DNA of 64,000 nt from Cynocephalus volans (lineage: Eukaryota; Chordata; Mammalia; Dermoptera; Cynocephalidae), in the NCBI RefSeq assembly GCF_027409185.1, contig NC_084472.1, positions 50,083,427 through 50,147,426 of the forward strand, written 5' to 3'. Position numbers and translations under genes: made by a program. The notes beneath the pieces are model-generated. The model was not told where the DNA came from. It searched no databases and saw nothing but the letters and a program-made list of their open reading frames with translations. The stretch's first letter is position 1. Every line of letters begins with the position of its first letter. Shown here piece by piece: positions 38,671 to 51,485 of this stretch.

Positions 38671-41146
38671 ACTCTACATGGGAACTGATAATCAAGAACC
38701 CTACTCAAATGTTCCTTCCAAACACTATGACAAACCACAAAATTGTTGTTGTGTAGACCATGCACAATTGCATGTCCATTTTTTCTGCCAGAAAGTCTAT
38801 TTTAAGAAACCAGAATGGTCAATAGTGTTCAAAAGAATTGACCAGTTATCCCTGAGGCCCATCCAAACAAGATCACGGATCTCCTAGTATGATTATCAAG
38901 GATGCTCAATTTGGTTTTCCTATAAAGAAGATGAGTATATAAGAGAATATAAAAGAAGAAATGTCAGTGAGTTTTACATTAAAACAAAAATTGGTTTGTC
39001 ACATTGGAGAAAGGGATAGGCTACTTAAAGGAAGAACATAGATTTTTTTTTAAAAAACATTGGATTTACTTATGTAGAATCTGACTGGTACTTTCAGATT
39101 TGCATTGGAGAAACCATAATAGCTAAAAATGGATACACAATGAAGAATTCCATGTGGCTTATTAAGAATGACATTACCATGTGCACCCAATAAGCAGTAC
39201 TAGAATGACTAAATTACTGAGAAGGTTATGAGTTGGATGAATGTCACACTTCTGCTAAAATGTAGGAGATTATGTAGCAATGCCATTTTATATTCCTAAT
39301 ACATGACAGGTAGACAAGAACAGGACTGTGAAAGAGTACAAGAGAAATGACCTGGGGGGTGGAGGGAGTGGAAGTATGGGAATATGGCATTTAGACAGCT
39401 GAAATTAAATGTATCTGTTACAGATGATCTGAGAGAGTTACTTAGCCAAATTTCACTCAAACCAATTAGAAGCTGACATTATCAGTGGCAATTTAGAGAC
39501 TCACCAAAGGTTTCCATTATAAACAACATTTTAGAAGTAGATTCATCGTTCAGCCTTCCATTTCATTTTTCTTAGCAAATGTTGATACAGTAGTCACAAG
39601 GAGAAATTAATCATTGCTGTTCATTAATTTTTTTAAAATACAGTTATGAAAAACTATTTAGCCTTAAAATTTTTTGAGATAGAATACGCTGATGATATGA
39701 AACAAAAAGTGACTATTAATTGTGGGTTTCCTTTTAGTTTACAAAAGCACTGGAAACCCTAAATCACATTTCTTCCCTCCAGCCTACACCAGCCCCTACT
39801 TTGAATCAATTGCAGAAATGCAGGTGTGTCACTTTGTAGATCAACAACTTCATAATAATGATGGATCAATTCTATGGTAACTCTAAATTTTCACTTCATT
39901 AATCACATAAAAATTGTTACCTCAGTCTGGATTACAATATGTTTTTATTTTGTCTAAGGCAAAACCCCTGTAGTTGAGCTATATTTAAGGCTTGGGCAGG
40001 GATACAACTGTACATTATTTCACCAAAAATTTTGTCAATTGCTTTATTTTTTCACATAAAGCTGCCTTTTCTTTCTAAAAATGATCACAAAAGTATTTTC
40101 CATTGGACTGTTATCATTGTGTCAAAACTAACATAGTTTTTAATTGTAGTTTCTGATACGCACAACCCTTCCTATGAAAATATTGATAAAAGTGACTGAA
40201 ATATTTAAATAATAACAAAGGCAATGTACTTCAAGTTTTCTCTTTTTGTGATGAGTTTATGATTTTTTGACAGGATGGTTCCTCTTTCTATAAAATTTTT
40301 CTAATCAAACCTAAACCTAATTTTTTCATACTCTGTGCATATTTATTTTAAGTTAGAAACATTAGAGATCCTAAACTCCCAGTTCCCCTTTCAATATCAC
40401 CCTACCAGCCTCCATCTGGTATAAAATCTATTTCAGAAACACAGATCCAAAAGAATGTCTATTTATAATGTTCTTAGAATGGACTAGACCCAGAAATGTG
40501 CCATGAATCAAAACAATTTGGAAGCTCTTATGGCATCAGCCCCCAGTGACACTCTCAGTGCTAACTGTTCGGTTCCTCCAATTTCTGCAACACGATGCCA
40601 GCTTCCAAGATCAATTGTGGTTGGGTATTCCCTCCAATGGTGTTTTCTCTGGGTTGCGCTTCATGATCTCAATACTTGTGCCGTGAAGGTAGAAAGCAAC
40701 TAGCTAACATTTAAAATGTTTCTTCCGGAAGAAGAACGAGCAGGAACAATATAACCATTGCTGTAGTAAAATGTGGTGAACTGTTGTGGTTATTATATCT
40801 GTTTCTTCTTTGGATTCAAATTGTTTTATCCCCTGCATTTCCGTAATAGGGAATGTTTAGCCTTTATAAAATTCTATTTTATATGTCTTTTTGTTTCTAT
40901 TCATTTTCCAGTTTTATGATTGATTTACTTATGCCAAGATTCTCTCATTGTCAGTTATTTAATGAGTGTTTTTTCAGGGTCTATTTTAAGATCATTATTT
41001 GATAGCTGTAGCATGAAGCAGAGGGCATTGATACCCATAATTATAGAACTATGCGTGTAGAAATAACAATTATTGGGTAATAATCTCAAGTGCAATGAAA
41101 TTTAAAACAGACGAGAAAATTAATTTAAAATATTATTCTACTTATA

Positions 41147-41152
41147 AATAAA
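41147..41152 (+). other. Possible proximal RAB27B poly(A) signal
   Basis: AATAAA occurs about 2.5 kb after the stop codon and is followed by T-rich sequence. It could support a shorter 3' UTR, but such hexamers also arise by chance in AT-rich DNA. Confidence 0.25.
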
Positions 41153-41526
41153 TATTTGTTCTAAAAAACCATTTTCTCTGTAAAATTTGACATCTGGCCC
41201 CAAACTCTATGTAACCATTATCAGAAATTCCTCCTCTCATTATTTTGGGATTAGTAGTTCTGTATAATTTATTTTACAATTTAAAATTGATCTGGTGTCA
41301 TGAAATAGACTGCTTTAAAGAATTCCAGACCCCCCTTATCCCTCAACAGCATGTATTTTTAGCCAAGATGTGTCCTGATACTCATATTCCAAACGCATTA
41401 GTGAACCATATTGTATTTCTGATATAGAAACCATTTCTGGAGTGTTTACACTGATTTGATGTTTACATTGCTCTTAGTGCCTCAGATACCTCTGTGACCA
41501 AATTTGTCTCCAGCCACATAGCTCAT

Positions 41527-41551
41527 TTCCTATAATGTTATATTATAGGAA
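41527..41551 (+). other. Perfect 10-bp inverted repeat in RAB27B 3' UTR
   Basis: The arms ttcctataat and attataggaa flank a five-base loop (gttat). Confidence 0.85.
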
Positions 41552-44500
41552 GGCCTCACAGAGACACTAACACAGCACAAGGCCTTCTGATATCTTCAGC
41601 AAAGGATGTAAGGACTTTATCAAACTCTGGAGATTACTAATCCCTTCTCCTGGTCTCCTAGCCTACTTCTCAAGGAGTAGACATTACTTGAGACTTTTAT
41701 GATTAGGTACAAGTTACCTTTTAATGTAAAAAAAAAGAATGATTCTTTGAATAATGTATCAAAAATGGTGAGAGAACATACTATTTCTCTCTGATGATGG
41801 TAACAAGCAGAGAAGATGCTAAGTGCCAGGAGTTGAGCTTGTGGGTCTCCCTGGAAGAGCTGTAAAACCCCTTTAAGTAACCACTCTAGCCAATTTGCTA
41901 TTATTTCCATATTATCAACTATCACATTGCAAAAAAAAAAAAATTTAAAAACCAGCATTTCCTAAAGTAAATATTTTATCTGTTATTTTTACCCAGATGG
42001 ACCATTCTCTGTATCAGTGGGTATCTTTGTCATGCTTCTGCTATAAATTGTTCTTTGCCAACCTGTTCAGGTAGCATGAACCAGGCAAGAGTTTTAATCA
42101 GCCTTTTCTTGTCTGCATTATAAGAAAGAGAAGTTTGACCATAGAGAAGAATATGACTACATTAAGAAATAATTTAATAATATATATTTTAAGCTGTAAA
42201 TTGAGTCCACTGGGAATCACCAAATTTGATGAAGCCCGTGTCTTCTCACCAATGGAGTGCATGCAGCAGTTATGCGGAGAAGCAATATGGTGTGGGAGAT
42301 GGATTGTGTAACTAGGCATATGTCTATTCTGGAGCCTTGTGCCTATAAGCAAGATCACTCACTGTTCTATGTCTCTGTTCACTTTAAAAGGGCACATATG
42401 CTTTCCCTGGTATGTATCACATCAAAAACTTGAGGGAAAACCCTCATCCATAAAAGATTTTGGAATTATAATCTAAAATTCAAACTGTAAGGAAATAATA
42501 TTCCAAGTTTCTGGTTTCCTAAGATAACGTAATAATTTAAAAAGAATATCCGAGAGCTGATGTTAGCCAAAGTGATAGAAGAGTTGCTTTTCACTCTGTA
42601 CTACCAAGTTTTAAAGCATTAAAAGAAGTCTAATGTATTTGAATATTTTAGAGAGAGCTTTATCATTTTTAAAGATGCCAAAATGCTGTCTATATTTGAA
42701 AATGTTATCTAAGAATTCACCATATGCTATGTTTTCTTCTTGATTTTTGACTAAGGTGATATCAGCTTGTTTCTGGGAAGAGTGGTGAGCTCTTAAACAT
42801 GAAAATGGATTAGACTATTATCTGAGATAAGTGTTGTCTCAATGTTTTATAAATCCATGAAGTTCTCTGTCTCACAAAGCAGAACTGATAAAAATCATCA
42901 TTGGATATATAGAGAATTTTATCAACTTATTGCCTTACAATTCTTGGGTGAAGACTCAACTACAATGACATTGTTGAGAAAGAAATATAAAGAGAAATAA
43001 GAGTTAAAAGCTGTCTAAATTTTGCCCCTAAATATAGCAGAACATGGAGATGGCCATACTTAAAAGGTCGATTTTTAGGTAGATTTTTATAAAAAGGAGG
43101 AACAGATCCATGGCAAATATAGATCATTTTTATCTGCCAAGTAGAGGTTTATGCCCTTAGAAATGAGCTAATAAAAATATTTAAACACCAAATATTTCAT
43201 TATTGTCCTCAAATTCTGAAAGCATAGAAATATTTTGTTTATTGCATATAAATCTGATTTTCTCATAAACTGCACTTTGATAAATATTTCAAGGAGTAGC
43301 ACCACCAAGATGCTTTTCTGCCGAGCTCTTTGTACCAATAGTCTATGGTTGAGATGTTTTCTAACTTCATATACGGAGAGAATATCATTAACAAAAAATA
43401 AAAACATTAGTACCAAAATAGTGGATCTATTTAAAAAGGCGTCATCTTTTGAGGGGGGGAAAAATATATACACACACAAAGGAATCATCTATCTTTGGAC
43501 TGAATGATTTAAATTTTGTTTCCTGGTCCCTTTCCTTTCCAACAGGTAGCGACAGTCATGGCAAATATCCCTCACAGGGAAATATTCCTGGCTTAGTCTT
43601 TAAGGATCAAATTCTGTAGGACAGCAGGTCTGACTTTAACCTAATGGCTCCCTTTTTTAACCAGCAGCTGTTTTCCTTATATCTGTTGGCACATCGAAAT
43701 TGTGTCTGTCCCAGCAAATAATGTATGCTTATCCTTACTCTTTTTCCAGGTGATTATTTTTCAAATGCTCTTTTAGAGAAAGCCAAGTGTTGTAGAAACA
43801 AAAGTGGCCAGAAGAATAATTTGAGGACTACGAGTATGTCATTATATATTTTAGTGTCTTCTCCTCATATGCAGCTTACAAACCTGGTGTGCCTCATAGG
43901 GTTCATATCAGATTCAGAGGAAAATATATATAAGAAAGTGATTTGTAAATTATGTTTTATTTCATAAACAGACAATATTATCACAAGCTTAAAACTAATA
44001 AAAGACCACCACAGTCATAATTCAAACCACTTGAGGAAACAAGTGTTATAGCAGAGACAACACACTAATTTTGGTAGAGGTATTGGAAACTACCCACGGG
44101 TAGTCATCTTGAGGTCATTGTATCTGATTGAAAATGTTTAATATATCTCATTACTGAAAAAACATGAGTTCAATTTCAATCTGTATATCATTCTGTTTTT
44201 CTTTCAAGGAAACCAATTATATTCTAGATGTACATTACGACTTGGTCAAAATCTTCCATGTACAAATAGGGTTTTTGTGTTCATAGCCTTGTAACAGATA
44301 CGAATTGTATCTGAAATTATTTAAGAAAAATCAATTATCCTGCTTTAGTTAATGTGTTCAAAGTAGACAATGTTCTAACATAACACTGAAGTGCTTCACT
44401 GTATCCCAACAGTTTTCTTTTAAGTAATATTATCCTCATTTTTAGACTAAGCACGTTTGATGGTTTTGTCTGTCTCCTACACAGATCTCTGTTTTGTCCA

Positions 44501-44715
44501 GTGCTATGAATGTGACTTAAAAGTTTAAACATGGAGTTTTTATTCTATGTTCCCCTAAGTAGACTGTGATCCTGACAAACACTGTCAGGTCATTATTTTG
44601 TTGTACCAAAGTTCTAGTGGCTTCAGAAATCATAGCATCCAATGATTTTGTGGTGTCTGGGTTTGAATAATATGGCTGAGGACTGTATTCAGTGATTGTT
44701 TCTGCACACTTTTCA

Positions 44716-44721
44716 AATAAA
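44716..44721 (+). other. Poly(A) signal AATAAA, likely distal RAB27B site
   Basis: AATAAA is followed about 20 bases later by the GT-rich stretch attttgtgtattc (44740-44752), the usual layout of a cleavage and polyadenylation site. It lies at the end of the repeat-free block that follows the RAB27B stop. Confidence 0.55.
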
Positions 44722-46429
44722 AAATGCATTTTATTGATTATTTTGTGTATTCAAATCAACTTAATTTCTGTGCTGAAGCTGGATTTATGGTGGGTGGGGA
44801 ATATTAAATCAGTATCAACGTGGAACTTCTATCACATTAAAAATGGAATTTATTCAGAACTAAGAAACGAGTGATTTGAATTCAGCCAAGTGATTTTTAT
44901 TCATCTCTAAAGTTTCTCATGAACTACTTCAAGCCTGGGCTTTGCAAAGGAAATTTTCCAATAATTTTGAATGATACATTTATTAAAATTAGCAAATAAC
45001 ATGTTGAAATATTCTATGGTACATAGCACTTCCATGTGTTATAACCGATTTCTTCTATGGAACAAAATGCTGAGCAGGTGGTGGTATCTCCCTTAGTCAT
45101 GGACTGGCCAAAGACTGGTGTGTTCAAGTCCCATTCAAGACCACAACCATATAGCTTTTTAAAAAATGTTCATTGGCAAAAGCTGCCATGTTCCCAGAGT
45201 GGATCTCCCTCCATATGTTACTTAAATAGGCTTTGCCAAGATAATGATGAGTTTTTAATTTAAAGATAAACAACTCTCCCTCTGTGAGCAAATGAATCAT
45301 TGGCACCATTCTTTCAACTCTACTCCCTGGTAGCAGTAATGCTGTTTCACACAGGCAGGATCTTTTGCCTACTGGGTTCGTCTTAAATAATTCAAGACAA
45401 GTCATTAGGGTCTTGTTTTCCCTAATGGTTTTATAGGACTTTTTAAAAAGTCACAGCGTGCAGCATATTGAGAACAACAACAACAAAAATAGAGCATCCT
45501 GACATCCACTGTCTGTAACGATAGGATTTCTGTCTTTAACACTGTATGCAAGGTACATTGTATTATTTACAGTTCTCTATACCAGGAGAATTTCATTTCT
45601 AATATGGATTGCTACTTGTGGAGAGAGAGTAGCTGTAATAAGAGTATGAGCATTGCTATTCTGTTAAAAAAAAAAAAAAAAAAAAACACTCCTTTAGGTG
45701 ACTTGCATTATGGTGCAGGAAGCCAGCACACTAATTATGATATGGCTCAAGCCATGTTATCGGTACTAGAAACATCTTGTGATAGTAACCAGATTTCTGG
45801 AATTTTCATATTTTGGGGCCATCTTCATAGATCTTTGAGAGTAAGACAAAAGACTCTTCTTTATCAAATGGTGAAATAAAGGAAAAGAAGATGAGCAGGT
45901 TACAGCAGAATACGTCAATCTGTTTGATTTTCCAGAGAAATTTACGTTTTGAGCTCATTCACTCTTGTGAGAAAGTGAACGAAAAGGAGCGATTTGAAGT
46001 CCTGCTAGTTGATACCAGTATACTGGCTTATGAACACCCATTGCTCTACTCCCACTTTGAGGAACCTGGGGTCCCTTTCTCCTCTTTAAATTCCAAGAGC
46101 AGCTCCTTATCTGTAGGCCAAGAGGACAGATTAAAACTGGACCACTTAACTGACCACCTAAGAGCAGTTTCCCTTCACCGCCCCTTGCAGAGAGCTTGGG
46201 CTTTCCCAGTACCTTAGGGAAACTAAACAAAGCAGGGGACTGTGATACAGATCCCTAAAAGCAGTTAGCTGTTACCACTGCTCAGAATCCAAAGAAGAAC
46301 TGAAAGGATAACCTACTACACAGATAAAAGGAATGATTTACACACAGGAAATGCAAGAAAATATATTGCAAGGAGAAGAATTTAGATAATATTAAGGCTT
46401 ATTCTTTACTTGCTGAGCCAGCTGTCCTG

Positions 46430-46510
46430 AGGCAGACACACCTGGCCTGCCCTCCCGCCCCGGGCAGGGCTTGTGCGCCTGCGCAGGCCTCTGCCTGGCC
46501 CCTCTTCCAC
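46430..46510. promoter_or_regulatory. GC-rich patch with an NRF1-like motif
   Basis: This is the most CpG-dense stretch in the intergenic region, apart from SINEs. It contains TGCGCCTGCGCA (46474-46485), a near-perfect NRF1 site. No gene starts here that I can see. It may be a decayed element or a small regulatory site. Confidence 0.3.
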
Positions 46511-46539
46511 CAAATAATAAGACCTCCCTCCCTTACTTC

Positions 46540-46915
46540 CCTCGCCTCTTTTCTGCCTTGGCTTGAATGTTATGATCAAACAGATGGGGTCTTACATAAA
46601 ATTATCATCCTATTTAAATTATCAATCTATAATTGTGAAGTTATCGACCAATTTAAAATCGAAACCACTTTGTGTCATTCTTGGTAACTCCCTATCCGCT
46701 TTATTTTGCATCACAGTCCGTCCGACATCTCTAACTTTAGTATCTGTTCCTTGTCAGGAGAATCTGTTTCCAAGAAAGTAGAGAGTTTTCCTTTTCTTTC
46801 TTCCCCGCCCCTCCCCCGCCCCACCCCCACTGCCTGCTGCTGTAGCTCTGGCATCTAGAACAGCGCGTGGTACACAGGGGCACTTAATAAATATTTGCTG
46901 AAAGAAGAAATGAAT
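46540..46915 (+). repeat. L2 3' fragment, intergenic
   Basis: The text ctatccgctttattttgcat and the end aataaatatttgctgaaaga fit the L2 3' end. C-rich sequence at 46800-46835 interrupts it. Confidence 0.55.
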
Positions 46916-46984
46916 GAATCCAACCTGAGAAACTGATTGGGTGGACTATGGAATAATGTAGTGCTTCCTCTATTTTTATTTTAT

Positions 46985-49025
46985 TTTTTTAACTACTTTA
47001 TTGAAGTAAATATTATGTATAATTCATTACACATATTTAAATTGTACAATTTAATGACTTTAGTCATGGAATGTACCTATGAAAACATCATTACGAAGAC
47101 ACTGAACGTTTCCATGACCTCCTAATGTTTCTCTGTGACCCTCTGCAGTCTCTTTCTCCCACTACTCCTGTCCCCAGGCAAATACTGATTTGCTCTCTGT
47201 CACTATGGAACATAGCATGTCTTCTTTTTTCCTCTGGCTTTTTTCATTTAGCATAATGATTTGAGACTTCTCCATTATATATATTTGTGTGTTTGCAGTT
47301 TGGTCCTTTTTATTGTTGAGTTATATTCCAATGTTTGGGTGTATGCATTTTGTTTATATATTACCTGTTAATGGACATATGCTTTGTTTTCAGTTTTGGC
47401 ATTTACAAATAAAGGTGCTGTGAAAATTCATGTAAAATCATTCCGTGGACAGAAACATTTGTTTGTCTTGGGTAAAAACTGAACAATTGAATGGCTAGGT
47501 CATATGGCAAGTGAATATTTAACTTTTTAATAGACAGTCTATTTTCCAAAGTGGTTGTAGCATTTTTTCATTCCCACCAGTAGTTCAGTTGCTCCAAATC
47601 CTTGATAGTTGTCAGTCTTTTCAATTACAGCTGTTCTAATGGGTGTTTGGTGGTATCTCTTAGTGGTTTTAATTTGCATTTCCCTGGCAGCTAATGTATT
47701 AAGCATCTTTTCATTTGCATATTTGTTATTTGTATATCTTGTTTGGTAAAGTGACTGTCCAATCATTTTTGCTCATCTTTTCTTGGATTGCTTGTCTTAT
47801 TATTATGTTTCAGGTCTTTACATATTCTGTATACAAATCCTATACATGTTGTGAATATTTTCTCCAGTTCTGTGGCTTGCTGTTTTGTATGTTTCATGGT
47901 GTCTTTCAAAGAGCAAGATAGGAATTTTAATGAAGTCCAATTGATATTTTTTTTTTATGTCTCATGCTGTATGTGTGCTATTTTAGAATCTTGCCTACCT
48001 TGATATTGCAAAGATAATCTACTAGGTTTTCTCCTAGAGATTTTATAGTCTTGGCTTCACATTTAAGGGTATTGTCCATTTCAGGTTAATCATTGTGTGT
48101 GGCATAAGGTAAAAACCAATGTTTATTTTCCCCCCATACATATATTTCAGTATTTACAATACCATTGAGAAGACTTTCCTTCTCCCATTGCATAGCCTTG
48201 ACATTTCTGTTAAAACATCAATTACATATATGGGTCTATTTATGGATTCTCTTTTCCATCCATTGATTTATTTGTCTTTCTTTTCACCAATGCTAATATA
48301 TTAATTTTTTGTATTTTAACCTTGTAATCTGTGACATTGTCAACTTCACTTATTCCAGTATTTTTTTCCAGGTTTATTGAGGTTTAATTGAAAAATTAAA
48401 ATTATATGTATTTAAGGTATACAACACAACATTTTGATAAACATAAACATTGTGAAATGATTACCATAATCAAGCTAATTAACATATTCTTCACTTTTCA
48501 GTTACCTTTTGTGTGGTGAGAATACTTAAGAACTACTCTCAGTGAATTCCAAGTATGTAATAACTAGTAGTTATTATAGATTCATTCAAAGTTCCCTATA
48601 TTAACAATTATATAAAATGCAAAAAAAAAGAGACTTTTTTCCCTTTACAATCTGTATGCTTTTCTGTATGCCTTTTATTTCTTTTTATTTTTCTTGCCAT
48701 ATTCTAATGGATGGAATATGTGTACAGTGTTTAAGACAAATAGTGAAAGCAGTCATCTTTGCCTATTCCCAGTATTAGTGGGGAAAGCATGAGTCTTTTG
48801 CCATTAGTTATATTAACTGAAAGCTTTTCATAAATGCATCAGGAAGATGAAATTTCCTATGATTCCTATGTTGCTTAGAGTTTTTATCCTAAATGGGTGC
48901 TGAATTTTGTCAAATACTTTTCATCTGTTAAAGTAGTCATATAATTTTCCTCCTTTATTATGTGTATATAGTGAATTCCATTGATTGGTTTTCTAATGAT
49001 AAACCAACCTTACATGCCTAGAAAA
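46985..49025 (-). mobile_element. L1M, reverse, interrupted by a second L1 3' end
   Basis: The + strand begins with an L1 3' UTR in reverse (ctactttattgaagtaaata), passes through the reverse of the ORF2 C-terminal region, and reaches the RT region near 48900-49020 (gaattttgtcaaatactttt, aaaccaacctta). Between about 48361 and 48605 lies another L1 3' UTR in reverse (ggtttattgaggtttaattg ... gtgaaatgattaccataatc), a separate insertion or a rearrangement. It lies in the intergenic region. Confidence 0.8.
48361..48605 (-). mobile_element. Second L1 3' UTR fragment within the L1M copy
   Basis: This stretch matches the 3' UTR of L1MA/L1MB-type elements in reverse and restarts the L1 3' end in the middle of another reverse L1. 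It is therefore a nested or juxtaposed copy. Confidence 0.65.
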
Positions 49026-49714
49026 AACCCCAGTTTTCCATAATTCTACCACCACTTTGAACACTTCTAAGTGTAGGGGAGAGAAATATCCTTCTTTCCC
49101 ATCTTAGGTTCATGTCTGAGGCTCCTAAAACAAAAGACAGGTTAACAAGAGAAAAGCATACAAATTTATTTGATGTTTTTTGTTAACAGGGGAGCCTTCA
49201 TAAGGAAATGAAGAGCTGAAGAAATGAGTAAAGCTGTGTATTTTTAATGCTAGATTCAATAAAGGAGTAGATAGTCACAGGGAAGTATGATGAACTAATG
49301 GTAATAAACTGGGAGGAACTTAGCAAGGCCTGTTTGTTCAGGTTCTGCTCTGTGTCCCTGTATCTTCAGAGATAAGAATATTCCTTTCCTCTCACTATAG
49401 GGAGGGCACCTCACAAATAAGGGTCTTATAAGAGAGAAGATACTTATCCCATCATAAGTGTGCACTTTAATAATAAAGCAATTAAATATGATTATTTGAA
49501 ACTTTGTTGCATCCTTAGTATTTTCTACCAAAAAGTAAAAGAAGGAAGGAAGGAGTAAGGAAAATTATAATAATTACCATATTAGTTGGGGAACTTTTCA
49601 GTTTTGGGTGGATAGGGTAAGGACTTGGATATTGATGAAGATTCTGTATTTATTTGCACATTGGAGGAGAGGTAGGGATTTTCAAAGTGAGAAAATATGA
49701 AAGAATTTGAGAAA

Positions 49715-49819
49715 TGTGTTCCTCTTAATTTTATAACTATTAACTTAATAACTTTTTTAACTTTTATAACTTAATTTTATAGCACTATTTTTGTGTTCCT
49801 CTTAATTTTATAACTATTA
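49715..49819 (+). repeat. 28-bp direct repeat, offset 77
   Basis: The phrase tgtgttcctcttaattttat plus aactatta occurs at 49715 and again at 49792, with AT-rich sequence between. It suggests a local duplication. Confidence 0.75.
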
Positions 49820-50510
49820 TTTTTTCAAATTTACAATAAAAACAATAGATTTCTTTGCTGTTAATTTGGATTTTAAAAATTAGCAGAAAAAATCAAGAAG
49901 CTATTTAAATTCCTGTTCACAGACAAAAACAATCCATTTATTATGAATTATATTGTCATGAACAGCCACATAAAAACTACTTAATTCATTTATGCATAAT
50001 AATTTTAATGTAAAAACAACCAAAAATTCACACAATACAACATCAATTTTCTTTATCATAAGGCATTATGTGCAATTATTATAAGCAATTATTCAAAAGA
50101 TATACCAATTGTTTAGTCTCAACATTTCTTTATGATAATTTGTAACAATATCTATAATCCAAGTAGAACAAGTTTATTTTCACTTCCTGACTTCATCAAT
50201 GAACTTAAGGCCCACCTCAGACCTTCTTATTCAATATATTGATTAGTATAATTAGATGTACAGTTATTTAAAATACAACTGAACCAGTGTTCCTTTTCCT
50301 GTTTCATTCCCCATTGTAATCTTTTGTTTTACCACTCAGAAATGTTTATTTAAAAAAAAAAAACATTTCAAATGATAAAAGCTAAAACATAGTAATATGG
50401 GAAATAATCCATATATGACAAATAAATGATATAGTGGTTGCTACTATAATTTGTATTTGAAGAGTTCAGATCTTTTCAGGCTTCTGAAACTGTTTATTGT
50501 TGTTTTCAAG

Positions 50511-50558
50511 AAATCCAAAGTGAACCTGGAGCAGAAATCCAACGTGAACCTGAACCAT
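50511..50558 (+). repeat. 24-bp tandem pair
   Basis: Two adjacent 24-base units share aaatccaa, one mismatch, then gtgaacctg, and diverge at the end. It is a small tandem duplication in the intergenic region. Confidence 0.6.
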
Positions 50559-51033
50559 GAGCAGCGCTCATCTGAACTACATCCAACTCTACTTCCATGG
50601 TCAAAAATGACTACAGTGAAACCAAAATAAAATCCAACATTGTCTTTCCATTTTTAACTTGGAATAAATCATTCCAATTGAAATCACCAGGTTGTTAGGT
50701 CAGCTAAATGAGTCCATTCCAAAATCTCAAATTTCTTACAATCTAGCATGATGATTGTGATATAAGAGGAAACTAAGTGATGTCCAAGTGAAAGGTGGAT
50801 TCTCTTACTACACTGCAAATGCTTGAAGCAGAATTTATGATCCCAAATTCCCTACAAATGTGCCTGAAAATGTATTACAAAGAAATTCTTCAATATGGCA
50901 TAAAGTCATAAGTAATAAATGTAAAATAAGCAGATGTTTAGTAGGGAAGTTTGTCTGAACTGAGCTCTCATCATGGTAGTCCAGCAGGGGAAAGGCCAAC
51001 TCATTTCAGCAAAATATTGATTTTATCAGTGCT

Positions 51034-51485
51034 ATGGTCTTAATGTTTATGCCCTCCAAAGCTCACATGGAAGCTTAATCCTTAATGTGTAAGTGTTGAA
51101 AGGTGGGCACTTTCAGAGGTGTTTGGATTGTGGGGACTATACCCTCATAAATGAATTAATCTATTCATGGATGAATTGGTTAATAGATAAGTGGGTTATC
51201 ATGGAAATGGCACTAACAGCTTTATAAGGAGAGCAAGTGAGCATGTTAACAAGCACTCAGCCCTCCACAAATACCCTGCACACCTCCCACCCCCCGCCAT
51301 GTGATATCCTATGCCACCACCTCAGGACTCTGCAGAGAGTCCCCACCATAAAAAGGCCACTTCCATATGTGCCCCCCGGACCTTAAACTTGCCAGCCCCC
51401 AAAACTGGAAGAAATAAATTTCTTTTCTTTATAAATTAACGCAGTCTCAGGTGTTCTGTTAAAAGTGACAGAAAACCGACTACTA
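51034..51485 (+). mobile_element. MaLR-like LTR remnant, forward, intergenic
   Basis: It runs from gctatggtcttaatgtttat through cctcataaatgaattaatct to an AATAAA-bearing gaagaaataaatttctt and ends gaaaaccgacta. The layout is that of a MaLR-type LTR with its poly(A) signal near the 3' end. Confidence 0.6.

Larger units (their letters stand above)
38671..44740 (+). other. RAB27B: RAB27B 3' UTR (probable extent)
   Basis: This 6-kb stretch directly follows the RAB27B stop. Unlike its surroundings, it has no SINE, LINE, LTR or MIR that I can recognise. It is AT-rich and ends just after an AATAAA (44716-44721) followed by a GT-rich stretch. Mammalian RAB27B is known to have a very long 3' UTR, so the extent is plausible. 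Short ORFs inside, on both strands, look like chance. An internal AATAAA at 41147-41152 could give a shorter form. The end point is inferred and no transcript evidence is available. Confidence 0.6.

Noticed and set aside
43168..43507. Overlapping ORFs in the RAB27B 3' UTR
   Set aside because: They are AT-rich, open on both strands, and match no family known to me. They are most likely chance within the UTR.
45891..46230. Overlapping ORFs of 108 and 91 codons on opposite strands
   Set aside because: There is no recognisable family, no splice sites or promoter, and both strands are open, which points to chance or an old repeat.
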